From assembly GCA_023333565.1 (NCBI GenBank), contig JAJKFH010000115.1:930001-994000 (forward strand): DNA of 64,000 nucleotides. Direction: 5' to 3'. The notes under the pieces are model-generated. The model was not told where the DNA came from, searched no databases, and worked only from the letters and a program-made list of their open reading frames with translations. Position numbers and translations under genes: made by a program. The stretch comes from Puffinus mauretanicus (lineage: Eukaryota; Chordata; Aves; Procellariiformes; Procellariidae). Shown in pieces: positions 50,766 through 62,904 of the stretch (the stretch's first letter is position 1; every line of letters starts with the position of its first letter).

Positions 50766-51684
50766 TTACCCCAAAAGACACACGGTCAAAGAAGCTTTAA
50801 TCTCTTCCGTTTTATTTGCCAATGGATTAAAGTAAAAAAAAAAATGCACTGCCGAATTTCCAAAACTCCTGATTTTGAGTATGCACAAACTTTGTGGCAG
50901 TTGTAATCAGGAGATGTGTATTTGTTACAGACACTCACATCCTTCATAAATCACTGTTGGCTAATGAACAGCAAGGAGAGTGTTTTTCCAATAAAATACA
51001 CATAACTTTAAATGGCGAGGGAGGAACTGTCAGCAGACACTGCTCAAATGCATTAATTAAAAGCTGTTTAGCTGCTGGGAAGCTGTCTGTGTTTTGATGC
51101 AGGCAGTTGCAGGCAATCCCAGGACCGTAAGCATACATTTTTAAACCATTCAAGGGCTAGATGTAGTCAGAGTTACAGAAATAAAATGCAGATACTAAAA
51201 AAAAAATAGAGCCTTTTGTATGGTCTAGAATATTTATGCAAAAAAGACAAGACCATCTTGGCGCCGAGTACGCTGTGAACCCTTTCAGCCACCTATTTCC
51301 TATGCACCGTTGTGGACATCAACTTACCTAAGTGATGCTAACACATAATTTAAAAAGACAAAATTTGTCATGGATACCGTTCCAAAAATATTTCATTGCC
51401 ATGTGTTTGTTTAAGCTATCAGCAAGGTTTCTGCACCTATCACATACTCAGTAGTAGAGCTAGCTGGAAAAGAAGTGGGTGTAGAGGGGACGTGTGCATG
51501 TTAGTATTACCATTGTTGACATCTGCTCCTTTCTCTTTTTTCTCCTCTAGCTCACTCAAAACGCAGAGTATTTTTATGCCTTAGAACAAAGCAAAGATCT
51601 CAAGTTCTTCATAAAGACTAATGCAATTACCTAAAACATAGGGAAAAACAATAACCAATCATATTAATTATTGCTCCTAGTTCT

Positions 51685-51715
51685 TTATATTCATATATAT
51701 ATATGTACATATATT
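51685..51715. repeat. TA-rich microsatellite left of CR1
   Basis: TATATA/TGTACATATA sequence just before the CR1 start. Similar sequence follows the CR1 end. Confidence 0.8.
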
Positions 51716-51722
51716 TGAGTTT

Positions 51723-53257
51723 ACCACCTTTGGAAGAAGGGGCAGGCAACTCAAGAAGAGTACAGGGATCTCGTTAGGTCGTGCAGAGTGGAAATTAGAA
51801 AGGCAAAAGTCCAACTAGAACTCAACCTGGCCACTGTCTGTGAGAGGCAACAAAAAAAGTTTTTACAAGTATATTAATGACAAAAGGAGAGCCAAGGAGA
51901 ATCTCCATCCTTTATTGGATGTGGGGGGAACGTCGCCACCAAGGACGAGGATAAGGCTGAGGTACTTAACACCTTCTTTGGGATCAGGCCCAGCCAGCAT
52001 GGGTTCATGGAAGGCACGTCCTGCTTGACCAACCTGATCTCCTTCTATGACCAGGTGACCCGCCTCGTGGATGAGGGAAAGGCTGTGGATGTGATCTACC
52101 TGGACTTCAGTAAAGCCTTTGACACTGTCTCCCACAGCATTCTCCTAGAGAAGCTGGCGGGCTCACGGCCTAGACAGGTACACTCTTCGCTGGGTAAAAA
52201 ACTGGCTGGACGGCCGAGCCCAGAGAGTTGTGAACGGAGTTAAATCCAGTTGGCGGCTGGTCACGAGCGGTGTTCCCCAGGGCTCAGTACTGGGGCCGGT
52301 CCTGTTCAATATCTTCATCAACGATCTGGATGAGGGGATCGAGTGCTCCCTCAGTAAGTTTGCAGATGACACCAAGTTGGGCGGGAGTGTTGATCTGCTG
52401 GAGGGTAGGAAGGCTCTGCAGAGGGACCTGGGCAGGCTGGATCGATGGGCTGAGGCCAACTGTATGAGGTTCAACAAGGCCAAGTGCCGGGTCCTGCACT
52501 TCGGCCACAACAACCCCAGGCAACGCTACAGGCTTGGGGAAGAGTGGCTGGAAAGCTGCCAGGAGGAAAAGGACCTGGGGGTGCTGGTTGACAGCCGGCT
52601 GAACATGAGCCGGCAGTGTGCTCCAGGTGGCCAAGAAGGCCAACGGCATCCTAGCCTGTATCAGAATAGTGTGGCCAGCAGGAGCAGGGAGGTGATCGTG
52701 CCCCTGTACTCACGGCACTGGTGAGGCCAGCACCTCGAATACTGTGTTCAGCTTTGGGCCCGATCACTACAAGAAGAAGACATTGAGGTGCTGGAGTGTG
52801 TCAGAGAAGGGGCAAGCAAAGCTAGTGAAGGGTCCTGGAGCACAAGTCTTATGAGAGCAGCTGAGGGAACTGGGACTGTTTTAGTATGGTGAAGAGGGAG
52901 GCTGAGGGGGTCTCGCGCCGTTAACTCTACAACTACCTGAAGAAGAAGGTTGTAGCGAGGTGGGTGTTGGTCTCTTCTCCCAAGTAGCCCTGAAGTGATA
53001 GGATGAGAGGAAATGGCCTCAAGTTAGCGAGGGAGGGTTTAGATTGGACATTAGGAGAAATTTCTTTACTGAAAGAGTGGTCAGGCCTTGGAACTGGCTG
53101 CCCAGGGAAGTGGTTGAGTCACCATCCCTGGAAGTATTTAAAAGACATGTAGATGAGGCCCTTAGGGACATGGTTTAGTGGGCATGGTGGTGTTGGGTTG
53201 ACGGTTGGACTCAATGATCTTAGAGGTCTTTTCCAACCTTAATGATTCTATGATTCT
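51723..53257 (+). mobile_element. CR1 LINE, 5'-truncated and internally deleted
   Basis: This is a chicken-repeat-1 non-LTR retrotransposon in plus orientation. The sequence enters CR1 within the segment linking endonuclease and reverse transcriptase, runs through part of the reverse transcriptase and a 3' UTR, and stops at the family's terminal repeat (ATGATTCTATGATTCT, ending near 53257). That 3' end marks the orientation. The 5' edge is approximate, judged from remembered CR1 sequence. Compared with that consensus, a block of roughly several hundred bases is missing near 51980-51990, where the linker joins directly to the stretch encoding QHGF-like residues. The coding part is broken into several frames, so the copy is dead. 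AT-rich TATATA sequence lies on both sides, as if the element landed in a TA-rich tract. Confidence 0.95.
52007..52724 (+). pseudogene. CR1 ORF2 reverse transcriptase remnant (frameshifted)
   Basis: This is the surviving coding part of the CR1 element. In one frame (52007-52243) it reads through the palm segment [13 protein letters not shown]. It then shifts frame near 52190-52240 and continues (52230-52724) with [20 protein letters not shown] and the catalytic box FADDTKL at about 52359-52379. [19 protein letters not shown] and FADD are the conserved LINE-type RT motifs A, B and C. The segment before motif A that normally holds the fingers is deleted, and the frame ends after the thumb-like region at a stop near 52724. 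It cannot encode a working enzyme. The product would normally copy CR1 RNA into DNA at a nicked target. Confidence 0.9.
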
Positions 53258-53302
53258 CTATATATGTGTACGTATATAAATGAATATATATTTTTATATA
53301 TA
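53258..53302. repeat. TA-rich microsatellite right of CR1
   Basis: CTATATATGTGTACGTATAT and further TATATA words directly after the CR1 terminal repeat. Probably the other half of the tract at 51685-51715. Confidence 0.8.
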
Positions 53303-54124
53303 CTGCTCCTTACACTCATGTGAAAGGGAAACTCTATTCTAAGATCTTCTTAGCTCCCTATGGGAAGAACTGTCATTGTAATATCTACTAATAGGGCAGC
53401 AGTGGGTTCCCAGGAAGGCCAAGGGTTAAAGACTATTGACAGTATTGTCTGACGCAGATGAAGTCTTCAATTCCCAACTTGGTCCTGCAGAAGACAAGGG
53501 AGGATGGAACGAGGGACAGCGTTACTGTCCTGAAGTTTTCCAACATCACCTGAGGGCAAACATTATGATCCAGTTGTAGCCAAACTTAGGGTGAATAAGG
53601 TCCTGTGAAATTTAATCTGATTATCATTGAAATAATAGGCTCGCTCTCCCTGCATGAATTATGTATATTTTACAAAAGTTGAGAGGTGCACTAATATCAC
53701 TACATTATAGCTGTCATTATGTCTTACTTAACTTGCATGATATTTAAATAATACTGTTAACCTTCTTCTAAGTCTGACTTCTTATGCAATAGTCCATCTT
53801 TATCTGGCTAACCTTTATGTCCTGCCTGAGCTTTTTCTGTGTAGCATTTGAGGATATTTGATTAGGTACATACAGACATAGAGACCATAATTAAAAATGA
53901 ATCTAGAAAACTGACATTAAACTTTCCTCTCCTTCCCACTCTGTAGGGAAAAAAATCAGCTGTGGGGGTTAATGGCTGTAAGCACCTTGCAGAGAAAAAC
54001 TAAAGGATTGAGATCCTGTACATTTTCCAGTATGAACTTCTGTTGTCCAAGTCCGTGAGCGCCACAGGAAGGTGAGCCACAGGTCCTGCAGCAACTACAG
54101 CGTTAGGAGACTCTGGAGGCATAA
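53303..54124. other. AT-rich DNA, no gene seen
   Basis: Nothing recognised between the CR1 and the possible MIR fragment. Confidence 0.55.
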
Positions 54125-54195
54125 GGAGCTCTGGTGCCTGGCGCACTGAGCTAGAGGCCAGGAGGATCCAGATTTTACTCTTTGATCAGCCAAAG
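54125..54195 (+). mobile_element. Possible MIR-like SINE fragment
   Basis: CTGGCGCACTGAGCTAGAGG, CCAGGAGGATCCAGATTTTA and CTCTTTGATCAGCC match the tRNA-derived head of MIR-type SINEs (remembered as AGAGCACTGGACTAGGAGTCAGGAGACCTGGGTTC in separate blocks). Short, so tentative. Confidence 0.35.
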
Positions 54196-56934
54196 ACTGA
54201 TGCCGGTTTTGCATCCAACCCTTTTTACTACCTATTTTGTTTGTAAGCCTTTGTAAGGGCAAAGACAATCCCCCAGCCTGGGCTTGCACCGAGCTGAGTA
54301 AGCCAAGCCAGGCTCAGTGCCATGCCTCAATAGGCTGATGCAAAGCACACAGAAGTGAGTTGCCTATAGCATGACAGCTGTCTATCGCCTCTTTTATCCT
54401 TGCTGTCTACAGCGGAGGCCAAAAGGGTCCTTAGGCCCTCTCCATACAAACATTTGCTGCTGTGGCCCAAGCTCCAGCTCCATGCAAACTGTCACTGCTA
54501 CTTTGTTGAGATGGGCTGGGTCTGCCCGTGCTATTCAGCACACAAGCCCTGCTTTTGGCTGCACATCTTCCAGCCCCTGCTTTGTCACGCTGGCACTGGT
54601 GGGAGCTGAGGGTGCTCAGTCTCAGCCTACATTGCTAAAACAGCAGTGAGAGCCTGGCCCAGGGTGAGGCAAAGGGCCTGAAGAGCTCCCCCTTTTCTGG
54701 CAAAACGCCAGAGACCATCCCTGCTCCAGGCACACTCTTCCCCACATCCCAGGGCAGAGCATGAGCACCACGCCGGGGACACCCCCAACCTCTTGCTCAC
54801 CCCAAACAGGCCTTGTGCCCCTCCCTCCCCCCCCAGCCAGCCTCTGCAGGAGCAACCTGAGGAGAAGGAGGAGTGGGCAACGTCATGGCAAACCCGCAGG
54901 TGTACGGCATATCATAGCACCTGCTGGTGGCCAGCCTCAGTTTTATCCCACCATTGCACTGCATTTTCTAGGTGTGGATGCTGATCCTTCTTTGATTCCC
55001 TTGTGCTCCAAGGGGACTGGGGACACAGAACAGGGAAAGATTCTTCATCTCTCCTGCATTGTCCCGCAAAGTAGATGGAGGCATGATGCAAGATATCGCA
55101 TGTGATCTCCCAAATATGAGGTTTCTGGAAGAAACGAGGGTTGTCACAAACACCACTTTAATGGCTCAGTCATGCCCTGAATGAGGTGGGGGTCTGGCAG
55201 AAGTAGCAGTTGCTACATAAGGGCAGTAAAATGACATCTGCACATACAGAAATAGGCTTGGGAGTTCAGAGCACTGCATCTTTTCTTTTCAAGATAATTC
55301 TAGCAAGAATGAAAGTAGAAGAGGTTTAATGCTAGGAAATCTAATCACATTGCTTTTTTATTATTATTTAAACAACACATCTACCAAAATAGACTCAATG
55401 AAAGTTAAACAACCTTACTAGCAAGTTAATTTTCATTTGGTAATCCAAGGCCTTTCTGGAGATGTATGAGAAACACAAGAAAAAAGCTCTCTGCCTCCAT
55501 TAATGTTTTATGTCAGAGTTATAATTTTATTCTAGAACTGCCTTGTTTCAGCCTCTGAGAGTAGTATTGTAACATCTTAGCGACTGCTATGTAGAGCACT
55601 TTAATTACCATCAGAGGGTTAGATCAACAGTGTGAAAGCACAGAACTCTGTTATTGACGAACAAGCCAGCAAAATTAAACCACTCGCTGAAAATTGTTCC
55701 TTAAATATTTCTGCAATACCAGTGAGAATTGTATTCCTAGATTAAAATTCCAAGTAATGCTCACTATCTATTTCTTTAAGGTGTCTTTTTGTTTGTTTCG
55801 TTGTTTTTTTGACTAGTGAAAATATGTAGGATTTTCAGAATTACTTCAGCAACTAGGATTCCTATACCCCATTGCCAGAAAGGCCTCCAAGCTTCCAACA
55901 CCTCCAAAAGTGGAAGTACCCAAAGCTATCACTTACTTTTGAAATCTGAGCTGAAATCTAGTTTTATGACTACTTTTGGTGTTTGAGCACAAAAGTGTCT
56001 CTATTCATCTCAGTCATAGCATGTACTCTGCAAAAAGCTTAATTCCAATTTTTTTAAAATTGAAATGTGCATTTTAAGTCAGAGGTTCTGAATTTTATTG
56101 TTGGAATAATTTAACTGAGGAGAAAATCATACTGTAAATTTATGATATGACTGAAAAAGCAGGCTTTCGGAAAAAAAACCCAACATTTTGGATTTGATGC
56201 ACTGAATTACAGAAGAGCTGAATTAGTTTGCTCAGAAGTAGCATTGTAACATTTCACATAAATGGCCAAAAAGAAGAATTATGTTAAGACTCCCAGTGGG
56301 TAGACAAAACCTTTCACATGTTTTTAACAGCATGTATCATTCCTTTGAACAGGCCATTCCTTAGTCCTACCCTGCTGAAATTAATGAGCCTAGTTACAGC
56401 CAGAGAGAAGAAGGAATCCACTTTTTGTTTTACAATTGGCATTTAGGAGCAAATGAAATCTACTTGGATGCTAATTCAAGTAATAATGTAACGGTTTGCC
56501 AGCTTTTCTCACATCTTAACGATGTACAGTAATAAAATCCACTATGATGATAACAGGGTTCATTGGGTAGTTTTCTGAATGGCTAATTTTGTCTTGTGTA
56601 TTCCAGGATACCAAACACTGGTGACTAAAATTGTTCAGAAGAGTCTCAGAGTATGGGGAAGGCCTAACAGCATTAAAAAGCTTTTCAAGGACAGAATACA
56701 AATAAGCACTGAAATCAGAAAGAAAAAATATCATTTAAAAACCCAAAACAAAAGGAAAAGTGGCTAGAAGCAGAAGAAACCTCTGATTATTTCAATCCAT
56801 TGCAAATTAGGAAAGACTGAAAGCTAGCAGCCAGCCTGATGTTCAGTGACTAACCAAAGGGCAAATACATGGATTAATAAAACAGGTTTTACATAAGAAT
56901 TTTTTTTTTAAACAAGAAATCAAGCATCTAGAAG
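54196..56934. other. Unannotated DNA, GC-richer at the left
   Basis: 54300-55000 is GC-richer with C-runs near 54826 and overlapping frames on both strands. The remainder is AT-rich. No gene or repeat family recognised. Confidence 0.5.
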
Positions 56935-57076
56935 AAATTTCTGGGATTTACAGACATTCTTAGCACATTTTCTTTCCACATGCTCTTTTACTTTTTTTTT
57001 TTTTAAAATTTCTGGGATTTACAGACATTCTTAGCACATTTTCTTTCCACATGCTCTTTTACTTTTTTTTTTTTAA
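56935..57076. repeat. Near-perfect 71-bp tandem duplication
   Basis: Two adjacent copies of a 71-base unit (56935-57005 and 57006-57076). Both read AAATTTCTGGGATTTACAGA onward to a CTTTTACT block and a poly(T) run. The only clear differences are at the edges and in the T-run length (13 in the first, 12 in the second). Such identity in diverged non-coding DNA means a very recent duplication or an assembly join error. Confidence 0.95.
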
Positions 57077-58713
57077 AAATAAAGAAACTCACATACACTT
57101 CATACCTCCCTTCACACCAGCATTCCCAGGCAAAACTTCACTGTTTGCCAGCAGTTCCAGCGATCTTTGCAAATCGCATGGAAACAATGCTGAGCATACA
57201 CATGTAAGGCACGTGAACCCATTTCTCACATATTTCTGAGGAATCACGAATGGGTGTGGTGGAATATGACCATACTGAAGCCTGACGCCCGTCTCTTTCT
57301 CTGCCTAGATTAGCAGTGTGCACACAGCATAACATACCTATGTGCACTGCAGCCTTCTGCCGACGGCCATAATCAGATGGTTATCAATCAGATTATTAAA
57401 GTGCCAAAGTAAAAGGGTCACATTGACAGGATTTTAAAGAATTTGGCTGTGGTCAGAAGAGGGTTATTCTTCAGCCTGGCCTCTGGACTAGCCAGTGTAA
57501 CTACCAAAATAATTTCTCTGCTTAAAGTCTGTTTGCTTCTGATCAATGGCCTGACTTACCTCTATTACTTTGCTTTTTGCATCCCCATTTCTCCTGTCAC
57601 TTTTCACTGTAGTTGTTTTAACTGCTAGCTGCTCTGGTCAACACAATCTCAATTCCTGTTGGATTTACTGGATGCTGTTAGAAACAAGAGAATAAATAGT
57701 CAGGAGCAATAACTCCCTGAGCAGACTGACTCTTGCGGGAGACTTCCCTCTAAGGACGTCTAGCTGCTTTCTGGGTTGGTGCTAGCTCTTTATCTGGCTA
57801 AACGTAAGTGTTTTGCAGACCTGACCTGAGTTGGTCAGGAGTTATTCTAATGAGCTAGATTTCCTCTCAGAAATTTTAACAACCAGAAAGATTTCTTGGG
57901 TCTGGAGAAAGACCTGTGCTATGCAGAGCTACCCCAGGAGTGCGAGTAACCCAACGCCTGCAGTACACGAGCAAGAGCGTAGATACACTGGAGAACCAGA
58001 TGAGGTTCAAGCCCTTAGAGCTACTACTCGAAGAGTGGTTTCCCCTGTCCTGCTCATGCAGCTCTGTCATTAGCTACTGGGTTTTGGGGTGGCTCCCACT
58101 AAGTTTCTTTTGTGTTGCTGCACTTTGCACAGTAAAACAAACATCCTTCAATATGGCAACCTCCTCCCAGACCGTGAGGGTGCCTGACAGGAGATCATCT
58201 TGTCAAAGCCGTAAGCGAAATGAGAGGATCTTTACAGGGCAGCCTGGGTCTGCCTTCCCTGAGGGCAAAGAGAGGGGAATTGGGGTTTAACTGAAGCACG
58301 GACACATGCGTTAGATGGAAAAGGTGGGAAAAAAGGACAGAAACTGGAGACAGAGAGGGATGGAAACAGTGGTGCTGAGGGGGAGATGCAAACTGCTGAA
58401 AGAGAAGGGAAGCTGACAGCATCCTGACAGAGATGAAGCTGGGTCAAGATACAACTGACATTTAAAGCCCATACAATTCTCTATGCAAGCTGTATTTAAA
58501 ACTGCCGTAAGGCTTAAATCCTCTCTTCTTTCCCTTTTACTGTTCATCACTGGAGTTTGAACAACTTCAGTGTGAGAGAGGCATAGGCTGGCAGGCTTCA
58601 GAGCAGGACCAGAACCATCTACTTCAACATCCTTAAAAAGGCAGGTGGACATTCAGATTGAAAGCAAGATACTAAACAAGGTTTTCACTGGTGCCTAAGA
58701 ATGACAGATGAGA
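57077..58713. other. Unannotated DNA, no gene seen
   Basis: Frames at 57831-58652 overlap on both strands without motifs. Confidence 0.55.
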
Positions 58714-58718
58714 GTCTG
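58714..58718. repeat. Target-site duplication, left (GTCTG)
   Basis: GTCTG directly before the LTR start, identical to 59345-59349. Confidence 0.88.
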
Positions 58719-58872
58719 TGTTATGGTTTAACCCACCAGGCCGTTGCTCACTCACTCCCCCCCACAGTGGGACGGGGGAGAGAATCGAAAGAGTGAAAAT
58801 GAGAACACTTATGGGTTGAGATAAGAACAGTTTAATAATTGAAATAAAACATAATAATAATAATAATAATAA

Positions 58873-58903
<31 letters not shown>

Positions 58904-59344
58904 AAGAAGAAGAAATGAAAACAAAGATAACAAAAAAAGAGAGAAATAAAACCCAAGAAAGACAAGTGATGCAAATGAGAAAAAAAAAAAACAATTGCTC
59001 ACCACCAACTGACCGATGCCCAGCCAGTCCCTGAGCAGTGGCACCCCAGACAGCTTTCCCCTAGTTTATATACTGAGCATGATGTCATATGGTATGGAGT
59101 ATCCCATTGGCCAGTTTTGGTCAGTTGTCCTGGCTGTGCCCCCTCCCAGCTTCTTGTGTATCTCCAGCTTTCTCAGTCAGTACAGCATGAGAAGCTGAGA
59201 AGGCCTTCACTCTGTGTAAGCACTTCTCAGCCATAACTAAAACATCTCTATATTATCAACACTGTTTTCAGCACAAATCCAAGACATAGCCCCATAGTAG
59301 CTACTACGAACAAAATTAACTCTATCCCAGACAAAACCAGCACA
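58719..59344 (-). mobile_element. Second solo ERVL-like LTR with microsatellite expansion
   Basis: A 626-bp LTR related to the one at 11636-12231, also read on the minus strand. GTCTG at 58714-58718 and 59345-59349 forms a perfect 5-bp target-site duplication, and the element runs from TGT to ACA. The promoter end is recognisable: a TATATAAA-like box near 59067-59074 and the CRE position at 59080-59087, here changed to TGACATCA on the minus strand (one base from consensus, as expected from CpG decay). ATTAAA lies at 58831-58836. Between poly(A) signal and promoter, the part matching the middle of the first LTR is largely replaced by TAA and GAA repeats and A-rich sequence. The two LTRs are diverged, 47 kb apart and separately duplicated, so they are independent insertions. 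Confidence 0.92.
58851..58914. repeat. Compound microsatellite (TAA)n(GAA)n inside LTR
   Basis: About eight TAA units (to about 58875) pass directly into about thirteen GAA/AAG units (to about 58914). The tract lies inside the second LTR and has no counterpart in the first, so it grew after or during insertion. GAA/TTC runs are purine/pyrimidine asymmetric and length-unstable. Confidence 0.95.
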
Positions 59345-59349
59345 GTCTG
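59345..59349. repeat. Target-site duplication, right (GTCTG)
   Basis: GTCTG directly after the terminal ACA, identical to 58714-58718. Confidence 0.88.
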
Positions 59350-62300
59350 CTAGAAAGACTTTGTGTAATATTAGCCCTTGATACAATTTTCACAAATCAT
59401 TATACATTTTTACAAAAGAGTGAGCAGTTTTAAAAGAATCCCACTGGTCTCTCATCACTGTTGCTAATCCACATCATACAAACAGTATTTTCCTTTGTAT
59501 TCTAAAAGCACATACTAACCAGCAAGTGGTCCTGTAGAAATTGAAATGACCCCTTAAAGACCCTTTGCCTCTTTAGCAAGAAACAGCATTTTGCTGGGAA
59601 ATCTCTCCAAGTTAAGAGAATCATGGACTTAACAGCACAGAAAAAACCCAAACGTTTACTTGGAAACCAGTTTAAAAATTATTTGCTGTTTGTAGGCCTG
59701 TAAGAGATGTGATAAGTTTTTTTCCAGGCCCTGGGTGATCTGTCCCCTTGATCTTTCAAGCATCTCCTATTAAGAATCTAAATTAAATTAGCTGTTAAAA
59801 CACAAGGTTTGTTTTCTATGTGTATTTCAGTAAATTGAATTTGCTCTCTTGCTGTTAAAGCACAGGTAACTATGTTAGTAAAAAGAAGGTAGAAGTAGTA
59901 CTAGGGGTTGTACCAATCACAGGAAGAAGATCAGGAAAAAAAGCACCTAACGGGTGAGAACCATATCGTGCTGGTATCATGTCCCAAAGGATGTAGCTGA
60001 AACTGTATTAATGGAATAAATTAAAATGAGCCTGGAAAGCTTATTTGAAGAGTATAGTTACAACAGTGCTCAGGGGATGAAGTAGGTCATTCCAGGTCAC
60101 AATTTTGTTAGCGTTACTTTCTATCATTCAGTTCTACTGTTTTTCACTTACAACACAAATTTTGTAATTTAAAATAACTGTCTGCATGCTGCATATCATG
60201 CATGTACCACTACTTAAGAGGATGGTGAGTAACAGTCTAAAAAGAAACAATGGCAGCCCTAGTAACTTTAATATTTACAAGGAGGCTTAATGAAGCAATC
60301 CAACAGCCATATCATTCTACCATAGAGAGCTGTACTCCGATACCTTTCTGCCAAATGTCATGGGAAATGACAATGCTTTGCAACTCTTCAGTGGGGCAAT
60401 ATTGGAAATAAACGGACTGCCCTACGGGGCTGCTGCTACATTCTCCTCAGACGAGCCTGCAGCAATGAAACATGAACTCGAGGAGAAATATTTGGATATA
60501 TATTGCAAGAGAAAGAGAGGAAAGAGAGTTTTCCTGGCAGATAACTTTCTTTGTGTTGTGTAAAAGACAACTAACATTTCTAAGTTTTGCAGAAGATATT
60601 TTGAAGAGAGACTAGGAATGAACAGCGACTGCACCTGAAGGAGGCTGGGTTCTCAAGGGCAGCAAAGCACTGGTGTCACAGTTATTCTGGAAAGTAACTG
60701 GAAAAGCAATAAAGAAATTAAAGCACCTGCTACTGCTCCTGTCATTCAATATGGCAAAATTCAATAATTAATTTTGCCCAGTTGAAAATAAAGAGAGAGG
60801 AAAAGCACCCCCTCGTCCCCCAAAAACCTCCAATATTTTGCTTTCAGTCTTGGATCAGCAAAGTTTAATTTTGTGCATACTGCTGAGAAGCCTTGAACCA
60901 ATTCTGACAATGTAAGTCCAACTATGAGAGGGAACATGAGTAGCCCTGTAAATCCATTTTCTTGAAATATGTTCATGGTCCTCATTGTTGAGCAGGAGGG
61001 AGGCTGACAAGATAGAAAGGAAACTGGCACTTACCATCTTGTCATGCCTGCTTTAGATTTTGCCATAGCTTTAGGGTAAGAATATCCTTATCCCCCCAAA
61101 CCTCTCCTGCCATGTCCTCCTCAGAGCGACCTACTCAAATCTCAGATCTCTGTAGAACTCATGGAAGATGAGGAGGTTAGTTCTCTCTAGACTAGAATTA
61201 GTTTGCTGCAGGCTCTGTAGGAAGCATAATTTTATTTTTCACATTTGCTGTGAGCAAATCGGTTACCAGCTGGACACCGCAAAGCCTATTGACATGCATG
61301 TCAGAACAAAAGCATGTCAACAGAAACATAATAAAAACCAATAAGAAATCTAGTTTATTGCTAGTTTTCCAGTCATAACTCAAAGCCACCTAAAGCTCCA
61401 GTAAGCACAGACACAAGTTCTAGTACCCTTATTCTGGTATTTCTCTTCCTTGGATATTGATTTGACACTTGATTAAAGTAATCGTTTTAAAACACCATCA
61501 TGTCTTTGCTTCTTCAGTTTTTTTGATCCTGAAACAGAACAGTGTACACAGTTTTCTCAAGTGGGAGCAGCAGAGACTCATTTATTTGCCAATAGCTATC
61601 TGGCAATTAATTAACATGTATCACATTTATAGCACTAGTGCATAAGGCTCCTTTGAAAATTTGTGTCCATAATGTTTAGCAAATTGAAACATAACAATCT
61701 TTGGAACTGCCTCATTCCGGTCACAATGACATATTTGGGACTCCCTACTGGCAGGTAGTGAAAAAGTGACAGGAAGAGCGTTGGAACTGAAAGCTTCCTC
61801 CTGTTAAGAGAAGGGAATTATTCAGCAATCCCATTCCTGGTGATGGTCCTTGGTCTGAAAGAGGAGTCACAGCAGCTCTCCCAGTTGCTACAGTTTCTGA
61901 ATTTCTCAGAAGAGGCTTTATCCCTTCTTTTTCAACGGTGCAGCGAAAATGAGGAGCTAATAGTCACCACTTGCTGCAGTAGTCTCTTTTGGCATTTGTG
62001 TGGACAGTTTTGTCTACTCCTGTTTTCTATTTTGCCATAGCAAAGTTCAGCAGAGAGCGCATACCGCAAAAAACCCTTGTCATTGCAGTCCATTGCTTTT
62101 AAATTTTTTGTTTAATGAACTAAAGTGTGAAACTCTGAGATGCACAAAGATTTCAGACACGGATGCGATTTTTCTGATGTGCTTTGTCATTTATTAGATT
62201 CTCTTTTGTCTATGTGTACATGAAATGCTCAAGGCTCAGAGAAAAGAGTAATTTAGTATAATGCAAAATTATGTAGGTGTTCTACAAACCCTACAAACAT

Positions 62301-62904
62301 TAAACAATTACAATGGGAAAATACTTAAATAGGAGGAAAAAAATCTTTAGAAATTATCTAATTCATTCTTATTGCCTTGTACAATGAATTGGACTCAATT
62401 TGCCTCCAGTGTCACAACTTAATAAAAATTAGAAAAGAGAACACCCATTTTAGGTCAATTAGTCTGCATATTGGAAAAGCGCAAGATATCCTTCTATAGT
62501 ATATTTTATAGCAATTCTTCCAGTAATTGATAAAGTATACACACACTGATCTTAACTGATCTAATCACTCACCACTTCATATGTACAGTGGGGGCAATTT
62601 CATTTCTACATATCGTTTCCAAGTTACTTCTAGGTCTGCACAACTCTATGCTCTGACTTGTGTGTGAGTTATGACACAATCAGAAATCCAGGCCTTTGTT
62701 GGTGACTATGGTCCAGTCAGGAAAGCTTCCCCCCAATTCCAGCAACCCGGTCACTCCTCCTTTCTTTTCCTTGCTTGATACTGGTAAATGCATGTGCAAC
62801 ATAAGGCTAGAGGAACCTCAAGATGACATCTAATGTGCTTGCTCACCCCTGGACAAGATCAAGTATAGCTACATAATTACTGGAAAATATTAGCTAAACT
62901 GGTT
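59350..62904. other. AT-rich DNA, no gene seen
   Basis: A 67-codon frame at 60360-60563 has a charged C-terminal half but no recognised motif. A possible CR1 3' scrap lies near 62340-62400. Confidence 0.5.

Noticed and set aside
52163..52649. Minus-strand frames across the CR1
   Set aside because: Shadows of the plus-strand reverse transcriptase remnant.
58672..58974. Phe/Leu/Ser-rich minus-strand frames
   Set aside because: They are translations of the TAA/GAA microsatellite inside the LTR.
11636..59344. The two LTRs as ends of one 47-kb provirus
   Set aside because: They are diverged, each has its own different 5-bp target duplication, and no retroviral internal sequence was recognised between them.
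60360..60563. 67-codon frame ending in a basic stretch
   Set aside because: No homologue recalled, no splice sites and AT-rich surroundings; chance cannot be excluded.
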